A DNA stretch of 7,004 nucleotides from positions 1 to 7,004 of the forward strand of contig JAGWYX010000194.1 of the NCBI GenBank assembly GCA_018969165.1, read 5' to 3'. Source of the stretch: Verrucomicrobiota bacterium. Lineage in GTDB: Bacteria > Verrucomicrobiota > Verrucomicrobiia > Limisphaerales > JAGWYX01. The notes beneath the pieces were generated by a model. The model was not told the origin of the DNA. It searched no databases and worked only from the letters and a program-made list of their open reading frames with translations. Positions within the stretch are counted from its first letter, which is position 1. Each line of letters begins with the position of its first letter. Both the position numbers and the translations under genes were made by a program. Positions 1 to 5,424 of this stretch are shown piece by piece.

Positions 1-33
1 CCGGCCACGCTGACGAAGGCCGAGTCCAAATAA
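1..33 (+). CDS. 3' end of an upstream gene, probably cdaA (partial)
   Basis: The first 33 bases read in frame as PATLTKAESK followed by TAA at 31-33, and the next gene starts three bases later. Nothing in ten residues identifies the product. The assignment to diadenylate cyclase CdaA rests only on context: CdaA, the YbbR protein CdaR and GlmM form a widely conserved gene order, and the latter two follow here. A polar, charged tail fits the soluble C-terminus of CdaA but is not diagnostic. Confidence 0.4.
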   Translation, partial: PATLTKAESK

Positions 34-35
34 TT

Positions 36-461
36 ATGCCGTGGCGCGAGTACCTGCTGAACCGATTTTGGCTGAAACTGTTCTCGGCGCTGCTGGCGGC
101 CTTGATCTGGTTCACGATCCGTTCGAGCATCGGCCCCATCACCACGATGAGCAAACCGTTCGCCCATGTCCCGATCGTGGTGATGACCACCGCCGCCGAT
201 ACGCGGGCGTTCAAGGTCGAGCCCAGCGAGGTGGAGGTGGTCCTGAGCGGCACTCCCAATCGATTGCAGAATCTCAAAACCGAGGATATTCTGGCCTTCG
301 TCAACCTGACCGACATCCAGCGCACCGCCGGGTTGGTCAAAAAGATTGAAGTCCACACGCCTGCCGGCATCGCGCTGTTGCAGGTGGATCCGCCCAATGT
401 GCGGGTCGAACCAGCGGCGGTGGCCGGCAACGCCACCAATGCAAAAAACACCCTGCCATGA
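36..461 (+). CDS. cdaR: YbbR/CdaR-like membrane-anchored protein
   Basis: A 141-residue protein with a short N-terminal cytoplasmic stretch, one hydrophobic helix at about residues 13-28 (LKLFSALLAALIWF), then a beta-rich extracytoplasmic part at about 40-127. The helix followed by a VPIVV...VEPSEVEVVLSG...VNLTD pattern is typical of YbbR domains. In Firmicutes, CdaR binds and modulates the diadenylate cyclase CdaA at the membrane; that role is inferred here. It is short: there is room for only one or two YbbR units, against three or four in Bacillus CdaR. ATG 36 is chosen because it directly follows the upstream stop (31-33) and places the helix at the N-terminus. No strong Shine-Dalgarno is visible, so translational coupling is likely. 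Its TGA overlaps the glmM ATG (ATGA, 458-461). Confidence 0.85.
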   Translation: MPWREYLLNRFWLKLFSALLAALIWFTIRSSIGPITTMSKPFAHVPIVVMTTAADTRAFKVEPSEVEVVLSGTPNRLQNLKTEDILAFVNLTDIQRTAGLVKKIEVHTPAGIALLQVDPPNVRVEPAAVAGNATNAKNTLP

Positions 462-1840
462 GCCATCCCCATAAAATCTTCGGCACCGACGGCGTGCGCG
501 GCACGGCCAACGTGGAGCCGGTCACGGCCGAGATCGCCCTGAAACTGGGGCGCGCGGCGGGCCACGTCTTCAAGACCCTCGAACCTCGCCCCCGGGGCCG
601 CGGCAAACACAAAATCGTGCTGGGCAAGGACACCCGGCTCTCCGGTTACATGCTGGAGAACGCCATCTCGGCCGGCATCCTCTCGATGGGGGTCGATGTC
701 CTGTTCATCGGCCCGCTGCCGACGCCCGGCGTCGCCTATGTCACCCGCAGCCTGCGGGCCGACGCCGGGATTGTCATCACCGCCTCCCACAATCCCTACG
801 ATGATAACGGCATCAAATTCTTCCGGGCCGACGGTTACAAGCTGGATGACAACATCGAGAGCCGGATCGAGCAACTGGTCTTCAGCGGGGAGATCGAAAA
901 CATCCGTCCCACGGCGGCGGAGATTGGCAAGGCGGTGCGCATTGACGATGCCTTGGGCCGCTACATCGAGTATGCCAAGGCCTCGTTCCCGCGCGGCCTG
1001 ACCCTCGAGGGTCTGCGGGTGGTGGTTGATTGCGCTCATGGCGCCGCCTACAAGTCCACCCCGTGCGTGTTGCGCGAACTCGGCGCCGAGATTTTTGTCT
1101 CCGGCCACCAACCCGACGGCACGAATATCAACAAAGAATGCGGCTCGATGCACCCCGAGGTCGTCTGCCGCAAGGTCTGGGAACACCGCGCCCACCTGGG
1201 CATCGCCCACGACGGCGACGCCGACCGCGTGCTGTTCTGCGACGAGTCGGGGCACCTGATCGACGGCGACGATGTGCTGGCCATCTGCGGCCTGGAAATG
1301 ATGGCCGAGGGCGCCCTGCGCGAGAAAACGCTCGTGGCTACCGTCATGAGCAACGCCGGGCTCGACGCCGTCATCCGCCAGGCCGGCGGCCGCGTCGTCC
1401 GCACCGCCGTCGGCGACAAAAATGTCATCGACGAAATGCTGCGCAACGGGAGCAATTTTGGCGGGGAACAGAGCGGGCACGTGATCTTCCGCGACCACAG
1501 CACGACGGGCGACGGCCTGGTCACCGCGCTGCAAATCCTGCGGATCATGAAGTCCAAGGACGCTGCCCTCTCGCACCTGGCCAAGTGCTGGACGCGGTAT
1601 CCCCAGCGCGTAACCAATATCCGAGTGCGCGAGAAAAAGCCGTTCGCCGAGCTGGACGCCGTTCCAGCCCTGGTGTCGGCGGCGGAGGCCGAGGTCAGCC
1701 CGGCGGGCGGCCGCGTGCTGCTGCGGTACTCGGGGACCGAGCCCAAGGCGCGGTTGCTGATTGAAGGCCGCGACGCCGCGGTGCTGGAGAAGTGGTCGCA
1801 GAAGATCAGCGAGGCGATCACGCGCCAGGTCGGGGCTTAG
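458..1840 (+). CDS. glmM: phosphoglucosamine mutase GlmM
   Basis: Interconverts glucosamine-6-phosphate and glucosamine-1-phosphate in the cytoplasm, feeding UDP-GlcNAc and so peptidoglycan and LPS synthesis. At 460 residues it is close to the usual GlmM length of about 445-450. Family signatures appear in order: FGTDGVRG at 8-15; the phosphoserine loop ITASHNP at 107-113, catalytic Ser110; the Mg-binding DGDADR loop at 252-257 (Asp252, 254, 256); the sugar-binding loop GGEQSGH at 335-341; and the C-terminal phosphate-binding loop RYSGTEPK at 423-430. GlmM rather than PgM/ManB is supported by the FGTDGVRG opening, the GEQSGH loop and the position behind cdaR. The ATG overlaps the upstream stop, with no separate SD, so coupled translation is likely. 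All catalytic residues that I can check are present. c-di-AMP cyclase control of GlmM is known in Firmicutes and is only inferred here. Confidence 0.97.
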   Translation: MSHPHKIFGTDGVRGTANVEPVTAEIALKLGRAAGHVFKTLEPRPRGRGKHKIVLGKDTRLSGYMLENAISAGILSMGVDVLFIGPLPTPGVAYVTRSLRADAGIVITASHNPYDDNGIKFFRADGYKLDDNIESRIEQLVFSGEIENIRPTAAEIGKAVRIDDALGRYIEYAKASFPRGLTLEGLRVVVDCAHGAAYKSTPCVLRELGAEIFVSGHQPDGTNINKECGSMHPEVVCRKVWEHRAHLGIAHDGDADRVLFCDESGHLIDGDDVLAICGLEMMAEGALREKTLVATVMSNAGLDAVIRQAGGRVVRTAVGDKNVIDEMLRNGSNFGGEQSGHVIFRDHSTTGDGLVTALQILRIMKSKDAALSHLAKCWTRYPQRVTNIRVREKKPFAELDAVPALVSAAEAEVSPAGGRVLLRYSGTEPKARLLIEGRDAAVLEKWSQKISEAITRQVGA

Positions 1841-1856
1841 GGGAGCGTCTCGGAAT

Positions 1857-1980
1857 TCTGTGGACTACGGCGCGAGCGTTCGAAAGCGGCAGCGGACTGC
1901 CGCAGTCCAGGACGCTTTGCGATTTCGAATGTTTTGGCGGGCGCGCCAGCGTCGTGGAGTGCGCCCAGTCCTCGGGCGCT
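1857..1980. repeat. Palindrome-rich interspersed-repeat-like element
   Basis: Several nested inverted repeats sit together. GCGGCAG (1886-1892) pairs with CTGCCGC (1897-1903) around CGGA. Overlapping it, GGACTGC (1894-1900) pairs with GCAGTCC (1902-1908), so two hairpins exclude each other. AAAGCG (1883-1888) matches CGCTTT (1913-1918) outside both. TTCGAA occurs at 1879-1884 and again at 1924-1929. Further on, GGAG (1956-1959) is followed by a stem GCGCCC (1961-1966)/GGGCGC (1974-1979). The texture resembles dispersed non-coding repeats of Verrucomicrobia genomes; copy number cannot be judged from one window. Confidence 0.6.
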
Positions 1981-2057
1981 CTATCGAGATGTCCGATGTT
2001 TGCAGCTCTGGCAGACGATGTTCTGGTTCGTGGCGACCGAGCCGGTGATCTGAGACC

Positions 2058-2110
2058 GTGTTGTAAACAGGGAGCGCGGCGGTGTCGAAGACCAGCCGCA
2101 ACGCGGCGCC
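2058..2110 (+). repeat. GGAG-headed REP-like unit, copy 1
   Basis: Begins with GTGTTGTAAACAG, then GGAGCGCGGC at 2071-2080, then an arm containing GACCAGCCGC (2090-2099). From 2071 it matches the copy at 6957-7000 at 39 of 44 aligned positions by my reading. The tetranucleotide GGAG followed by a GC-rich imperfect palindrome resembles REP sequences mobilised by RAYT (Y1-type) transposases. It forms an inverted pair with copy 2. Confidence 0.7.
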
Positions 2111-2135
2111 TGAGCAAAACGTGCCGGAAACTCGG

Positions 2136-2190
2136 GGCGTGCTGCGGCTGGTCGAGGACGACCCAGCCGCGCTCCGCATTTTTCAAACAC
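2136..2190 (-). repeat. GGAG-headed REP-like unit, copy 2 (inverted)
   Basis: Read on the minus strand from 2190 it gives GTGTTTGAAAAATGC, then GGAGCGCGGCTGGGTCG, a short loop and CGACCAGCCGCAGC. The stem GCGGCTGG(G)TCG/CGACCAGCCGC is nearly perfect. It is nearly the same as the copy at 6944-7000 apart from a three-base difference in the loop. On the plus strand the hairpin is followed by CATTTTT (2177-2183), so it could also act as a terminator downstream of glmM, though it lies about 300 bases past the stop codon. Confidence 0.72.
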
Positions 2191-2260
2191 GACCTTAAAC
2201 TCGCAACCTGCCAAAGGAGAAACCGAATTGACCGCGGCTGGCGCGGATCAGAAGGCACTC

Positions 2261-2324
2261 GATCCGTGACATCCGTGGCATCCGCGGTATTCCGATTCGT
2301 ATCCATCGGTGTGCATTCGTGGTT
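2261..2324. repeat. Degenerate tandem ATCCGTG-type repeats
   Basis: Successive units of roughly 9-12 bases: GATCCGTGAC, ATCCGTGGC, ATCCGCGGT, ATTCCGATTCGT, ATCCATCGGTGTGC and ATTCGTGGTT. Similar strings built on ATCCGTG or ATTCGTGG are familiar between genes in Verrucomicrobia and Planctomycetes (from memory, not searched). They end 16 bases before the pseudopilin stop codon. A related TTCATCCGTGG string occurs at 4669-4679 in the gap between the PP-loop ATPase and DUF6580 genes. Confidence 0.6.
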
Positions 2325-2340
2325 GATCAGGCGCGCCTCG

Positions 2341-3108
2341 CTAGGGCAGCAGGAGGATTTCGCTGGACAGCCGGCCGACGCACTGGCTGGGGAGGCGCGG
2401 GTCGAGCGACCCGGCCACCGGGCGTTTGTCGGCCACGTGCCCGTCGCAAAACGCGACGTTGGCCGTGCCGGCGTGGCGGAAGTGCCCGTTCGGGTAGCTG
2501 GCATTGGTGTCAACGTAATACCATTCTTCGAGCAACGGATGGGTCCGCGACGCGGGGGCCTGGAAGTCGTTCACCTGGGCGGCGTCGGCGAACAGGGCCA
2601 GGTCGGTCGGGTATTTGATCGTGAGGAGGCTGACTGGCGATTTATCCAGCGGCGCCGAGAGGTAGAAATTGTAACCGTAGCCGTAAGCGGCGCCGTCGGC
2701 CTTGAGTTTGAACTGGGCCAGCGCGTAATCGAGCGAAGGGCAGAGCCGCACCTTGCCCGCACCCAGATACGGAAAGAGCGCGCCCTGGGTTGGATCAAAC
2801 GGCCGTTGCCCTTCGGGTCCGGGGCCCAGCCAGCCAAACCAGTACAGCATGCCGCCGTTGGTCGGGCCGCGGGTCCACCGGAAGCAATGGTCGCCGTTGT
2901 CGTCCCAATACATCCGCGTGGCCAGGCCTAGTTGCCGGAGGTTACCGGCGCATTGCGCACGGCGGGCCGATTCCTGGCTCCGCACCAGCGTCGGAATCAG
3001 CAGCGCCGCCAGGAGACTGATGACGGCGACGACGACCAGCAGTTCGACGAGGGTAAAGGCGGGGGAGTGACGAGAACCTGTCTGACGTTGGCCGCGCCCC
3101 CGGGCCAT
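2341..3108 (-). CDS. Type II secretion/type IV-like pseudopilin (H-X9-DG class)
   Basis: A 255-residue protein. A short basic leader (residues 1-17) precedes the prepilin motif FTLVELLVVVAV from residue 18, with the conserved Glu at mature position 5 (Glu22) and a hydrophobic helix to about residue 40. Residue -1 at the predicted cleavage site is Ala17 rather than the classical Gly, as often seen in this family. The globular part carries ARRAQCAGNLRQLGLA at 48-63 and, near the end, His212-X9-Asp222-Gly223 in RHAGTANVAFCDGHV, the hallmark of the large PulG-like family of Verrucomicrobia and Planctomycetes. It is probably cleaved and methylated by a prepilin peptidase and displayed at the envelope; its substrate is unknown. 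ATG 3108 is the first good start before the leader, with a poor SD. The frame continues open upstream into the BtuF-like gene, so separate translation is not certain. Confidence 0.85.
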   Translation of the reverse strand: MARGRGQRQTGSRHSPAFTLVELLVVVAVISLLAALLIPTLVRSQESARRAQCAGNLRQLGLATRMYWDDNGDHCFRWTRGPTNGGMLYWFGWLGPGPEGQRPFDPTQGALFPYLGAGKVRLCPSLDYALAQFKLKADGAAYGYGYNFYLSAPLDKSPVSLLTIKYPTDLALFADAAQVNDFQAPASRTHPLLEEWYYVDTNASYPNGHFRHAGTANVAFCDGHVADKRPVAGSLDPRLPSQCVGRLSSEILLLP

Positions 3109-4320
3109 GGACGACGGTTCGTCCCGTAGCAGCCGACGTGAGTCGGCTCGAATCGCTTTCGGGGGAGGTGTGAGCGGACTCACGTCCGCTGCTACCGGGC
3201 TTCTGGAGTGCTTCCCTTGGCGAGGGCGCATGAGATGGGCCCCTGAACCGGGGCGCCTCCTCTCCCGCCCTGCGGGCACCTTCTCCTCCGCTGGCAGCGG
3301 AGGAGAGGGCCGGGGAGAGGCGGCGCCCTTCCCTACGCCGGGCGCGGGCGGCCTGGGCGAGCGGATCTGTTGGAAGGCATCGCGCGGACCGTGCCAGTTG
3401 CAAATGCTCGGGTGAATCAAGTGCGCCAACAACTCGATACCATCGATGACGCGCGGGCCGGGACGGGCGAAATAGGCGTTCGCGTTTACCGCAAACACGC
3501 GTCCTGCACGCACGGCCGGCAGGTTTTTCCAGCCCGGCTGCCGCAGGAGCGTCTCGGCTTGGCTGACGCCTCGGTCCAATCCGAAACCGCAGGGCGACAC
3601 GATCAAGACCTCGGGCGCCCACGCGGCGATGTCGCGCCAGCGGAGCCGGACCGAGTCCGCGCCTTTGCGTCCCAGAGCATCCTGGCCGCCGGCGCTCTCG
3701 ACCATCTCGGGCACCCAATGCCCGCTGCCGTAATACGGGTCCGCCCACTCGAGGCAGAAGACCCGCGGCCGGCGCGCGGCGCCGCGGGTGCGTGCGGCGA
3801 GCCGTTGCACCCGGGCGCGATAGGAGGCGACCAGCGCGTCGGCTCGGTCGAGGCGGTTCGTCGCCCGGCCGAGGTCGCGGAGGTTCTCGTAAATGTCCGC
3901 CAAAGAGCGCGGGGTGAACCAGAGAATTTGCGGTGGCGACGGCAGAGCTTTGAGCGCGCGGGTGATTTCGTTGCCCGAGGGCGCGCAAACCTGGCAGAGC
4001 GCCTGGGTCAGAATATGCGTCGGCGCGAGTTTCCGGAGCAAACGCTCGTCCACTTCGTAGAGGCTGCCTCCGCGCCGGAGGCATTCGCCGACGGTACGGT
4101 CGATGTCCCGGAGGCTCATGGTTTGGACTGGCAACGCGCAACGGACGACGACGGGTTTGCCGCGGACGGCCGGGGGATAATCGCACTCGTGGCTCACGCC
4201 CACCAACCGGTCCGTCAGTCCGAGGGCACAGGCGATCTCGGTCGCCGCCGGCAGGAAGGAGACCAGGCGGAGTTCGCCAAAGGAGGAAGCCTGATCTGAG
4301 GCAGTCCGCTTCGCCATCAT
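2341..4320 (-). CDS. btuF: BtuF-like cobalamin-binding protein, ORF fused to pseudopilin
   Basis: The BtuF-like part spans residues 1-322 (4320-3355) of a 659-residue frame. It belongs to the COG0614-type cobalamin-binding family: LVSFLPAATEI at 19-29, VGVSHECDYP at 40-49, an APTHILTQALCQVCA stretch at 99-113, ADPYYGSGHWVPEMVE at 193-208, VSPCGFGLDR at 241-250 and GIELLAHLIHP at 294-304. The family binds corrinoids, usually for BtuCD import. No signal peptide is visible: residues 1-17 are polar, as in a branch of this family. ATG 4320 is chosen; ATG 4317 is equally possible. It lies 28 bases after the DUF6580 stop in the B12-riboswitch gene run. The natural stop is missing. Residues about 323-404 are encoded by palindromic repeats (AEEKVPAGRE, VAADVSPLT), and the frame then enters the pseudopilin at residue 405. 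I judge the BtuF identity strong and a functional fusion unlikely. Confidence 0.8.
   Translation of the reverse strand: MMAKRTASDQASSFGELRLVSFLPAATEIACALGLTDRLVGVSHECDYPPAVRGKPVVVRCALPVQTMSLRDIDRTVGECLRRGGSLYEVDERLLRKLAPTHILTQALCQVCAPSGNEITRALKALPSPPQILWFTPRSLADIYENLRDLGRATNRLDRADALVASYRARVQRLAARTRGAARRPRVFCLEWADPYYGSGHWVPEMVESAGGQDALGRKGADSVRLRWRDIAAWAPEVLIVSPCGFGLDRGVSQAETLLRQPGWKNLPAVRAGRVFAVNANAYFARPGPRVIDGIELLAHLIHPSICNWHGPRDAFQQIRSPRPPAPGVGKGAASPRPSPPLPAEEKVPAGRERRRPGSGAHLMRPRQGKHSRSPVAADVSPLTPPPKAIRADSRRLLRDEPSSMARGRGQRQTGSRHSPAFTLVELLVVVAVISLLAALLIPTLVRSQESARRAQCAGNLRQLGLATRMYWDDNGDHCFRWTRGPTNGGMLYWFGWLGPGPEGQRPFDPTQGALFPYLGAGKVRLCPSLDYALAQFKLKADGAAYGYGYNFYLSAPLDKSPVSLLTIKYPTDLALFADAAQVNDFQAPASRTHPLLEEWYYVDTNASYPNGHFRHAGTANVAFCDGHVADKRPVAGSLDPRLPSQCVGRLSSEILLLP
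3126..3195. repeat. GTAG-headed REP-like inverted pair (BIME-like)
   Basis: The left arm 3126-3150 begins GTAGC. The right arm 3170-3195, read on the minus strand, also begins GTAGC. The arms agree except at two interior positions and the last base. Each arm is itself a hairpin: AGCCGAC-GTGA-GTCGGCT (3131-3148) on the left, and on the other strand AGCGGAC-GTGA-GTCCGCT (3190-3173). The two interior differences are a C/G swap on both sides of the stem, so pairing is kept. GTAG next to a short GC-rich stem is the signature of REP elements. It lies within the open frame joining btuF and the pseudopilin. Confidence 0.8.
3252..3327. repeat. Imperfect 76-base palindromic repeat
   Basis: The outer arm GGCGCCTCCTCTCCC (3252-3266) pairs with GGGGAGAGGCGGCGCC (3312-3327) with one mismatch. 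The inner arm TCTCCTCCGCT (3282-3292) pairs perfectly with AGCGGAGGAGA (3296-3306) around GGC. A side hairpin CCCGC-CCT-GCGGG occupies 3264-3276. It immediately follows the end of the BtuF-like domain and is read in frame as a Pro/Arg/Glu-rich linker. It looks like an inserted dispersed element. Confidence 0.75.
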
Positions 4321-4348
4321 GATGCGCTGGCGGCTTTGAGAATCTGTA

Positions 4349-4642
4349 TTAAGCGGGGCTCGAGGCCGGCGCGCGCTCGCGGAGTGCGCCGAACCGGCGC
4401 TCGGCCAGGGCGAGCCCTCCGAAGAGGATCGCGCAATAGAACAAGTCACCCGCCAGCGTGTTCTGGAAGAATGGGAGGCCGGCGAGCGGCACGAGGAACA
4501 CCGCGCGTTTATCCGCGAAACTCGCGCCACCGAACAAGGCCATGGCGGCAATCGGCGTGCAGTTCGGCGGGTGCGGGAGGAGACGCGAGGCGGCGGCGGC
4601 CAGGATCATCCCGGCCAACAGAAGGAAGCGAGGTGAGTTCAT
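4349..4642 (-). CDS. DUF6580-type small membrane protein, internally deleted
   Basis: A 97-residue hydrophobic protein. Residues 1-20 form a first membrane segment (FLLLAGMILAAAASRL). They are followed by the family signature LPHPPNCTPIAAMALFGGA (22-40), then a second hydrophobic stretch, then LPFFQNTLAGDLFYCAILFGG (56-76) and ERRF. As I recall the family, full-length members are about 170-200 residues and resemble ECF transporter S components. The piece up to FLVPLA (49-54) and the piece from GLPFF (55-59) belong to opposite ends of the domain, so about 80-100 central residues, including membrane helices, appear missing in frame. The start ATG 4642 has no SD, whereas TAGGAGGAG at 4688-4680 faces an out-of-frame ATG at 4673. 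It is part of the B12-riboswitch gene run. Either a degraded remnant or a minimal form; I favour a remnant. Confidence 0.75.
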   Translation of the reverse strand: MNSPRFLLLAGMILAAAASRLLPHPPNCTPIAAMALFGGASFADKRAVFLVPLAGLPFFQNTLAGDLFYCAILFGGLALAERRFGALRERAPASSPA

Positions 4643-4685
4643 AGGTTGATTTATCGGGTTTGATTTTCTTCATCCGTGGCTCCTC

Positions 4686-5423
4686 CTAAGCCGGGAGGAG
4701 GTCGCAGAACCAAAAGCCCTTGGTGCGTCGCGCCCCCGGGGGCGGGCAGACCGGCGGAGGCGTGGCGTTGCCGGGATGCGTTTCCTCGACCGGCCGATAG
4801 ACCTTTTCGCCGACCCGGATCGACAACGGCCATCTGAAGACCGGGCCGGCGAAGGCAAACGAATGAAACTCGCCGTTCTCGCCGCACGGGTCAACGTCGG
4901 CCGGCAACGACGCGATGAACGCGGCGTCGAGGTGGCGGCCGACCGCGGTCTTGTCGAGATAAGCATCGTTGACGCAGCAGATGACCGACCCGAAGCCGAG
5001 CGCGAGGAATTCGCGGATCAACTCGCGCGAGTCGATCTTCCAGATTGGGAACAGCCCGCGGAGGCCGAGTTTGGCGAGGTTATCTTCGCGCCAGCGTTTG
5101 AGATCTTCGAGGAAGATGTCGCCGAACGCGAACGTGGTGACGCCGCGCGCCCGGTGCGCCCGCAGGTGGTCGGTGAGTTTTTGCTGGTATTCGTCGTTGG
5201 AACTGCGCTGGCTGACGAACATTTTCTCGAGCGGCAAGCCGAGGGCGCGCGCCTGCTGTTCGAGCAATTCGAGGCGCACGCCGTGCATCGAGACGCGCTG
5301 GAAGTGTTCATTGCAGGTGGTTAGCAGTGCCACAACCTCGTAGCGATCGTCGGCCCGCAGGCGGTGGAGCGCCAGCGCGGAATCCTTCCCGCCACTCCAG
5401 CAGAAAACGACTTTCTCCTTCAT
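4686..5423 (-). CDS. PP-loop ATPase, diphthine-ammonia-ligase-like (Dph6 family)
   Basis: A 245-residue soluble protein of the ATP_bind_4/MJ0570-related family. The N-terminal PP-loop WSGGKDSALALHRL is at residues 9-22. FGDIFLEDLKRWRE (100-113) and the family-specific DPCGENGEFHSF (178-189) follow, then AGPVF. In eukaryotes and archaea Dph6 amidates diphthine on EF-2. Bacteria lack that pathway, so the substrate here must differ. The setting, behind a B12 riboswitch and with a BtuF-like gene, suggests a cobalamin or cobinamide-related amidation or adenylation, which is inference. The ATG at 5423 starts one base after the TGA of the secreted-protein gene, with no SD seen, indicating tight operonic coupling. 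The C-terminus after residue 215 is Pro-rich and less typical. Family identity is strong; function is unknown. Confidence 0.9.
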   Translation of the reverse strand: MKEKVVFCWSGGKDSALALHRLRADDRYEVVALLTTCNEHFQRVSMHGVRLELLEQQARALGLPLEKMFVSQRSSNDEYQQKLTDHLRAHRARGVTTFAFGDIFLEDLKRWREDNLAKLGLRGLFPIWKIDSRELIREFLALGFGSVICCVNDAYLDKTAVGRHLDAAFIASLPADVDPCGENGEFHSFAFAGPVFRWPLSIRVGEKVYRPVEETHPGNATPPPVCPPPGARRTKGFWFCDLLPA

Positions 5424-5424
5424 A

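Larger units (their letters stand above)
1841..2340. other. Gene-free convergent gap filled with repeats
   Basis: This stretch lies between the stops of glmM (plus) and the pseudopilin (minus). I see no convincing gene: the open frames crossing it are low-complexity Arg-rich reads of GC-rich palindromes and resemble no family. It holds a hairpin-rich element (about 1857-1980), an inverted pair of GGAG-headed repeats (2058-2190) and degenerate ATCCGTG repeats (2261-2324), each listed separately. Confidence 0.8.

Noticed and set aside
2058..2190. Insertion sequence ends
   Set aside because: The inverted units enclose only about 25 bases with no transposase gene; they fit a REP pair rather than an IS.
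2261..2324. CRISPR array
   Set aside because: Units are 9-14 bases, degenerate and contiguous, with no spacers of constant length and no cas genes.
1792..2931. Long plus-strand open frame across glmM's end, the gap and the pseudopilin
   Set aside because: It overlaps the real genes antisense or out of frame, is Arg/Gly/Ala-rich without domains, and reads through palindromic repeats.
2942..4186. 414-codon minus-strand open frame in another frame
   Set aside because: Very Arg/Pro-rich shadow of the BtuF-like gene and the repeats, with no family signature.
3370..4299. 309-codon plus-strand open frame
   Set aside because: It is exactly antisense to the BtuF-like domain; high GC gives long antisense frames. 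No recognisable motif.
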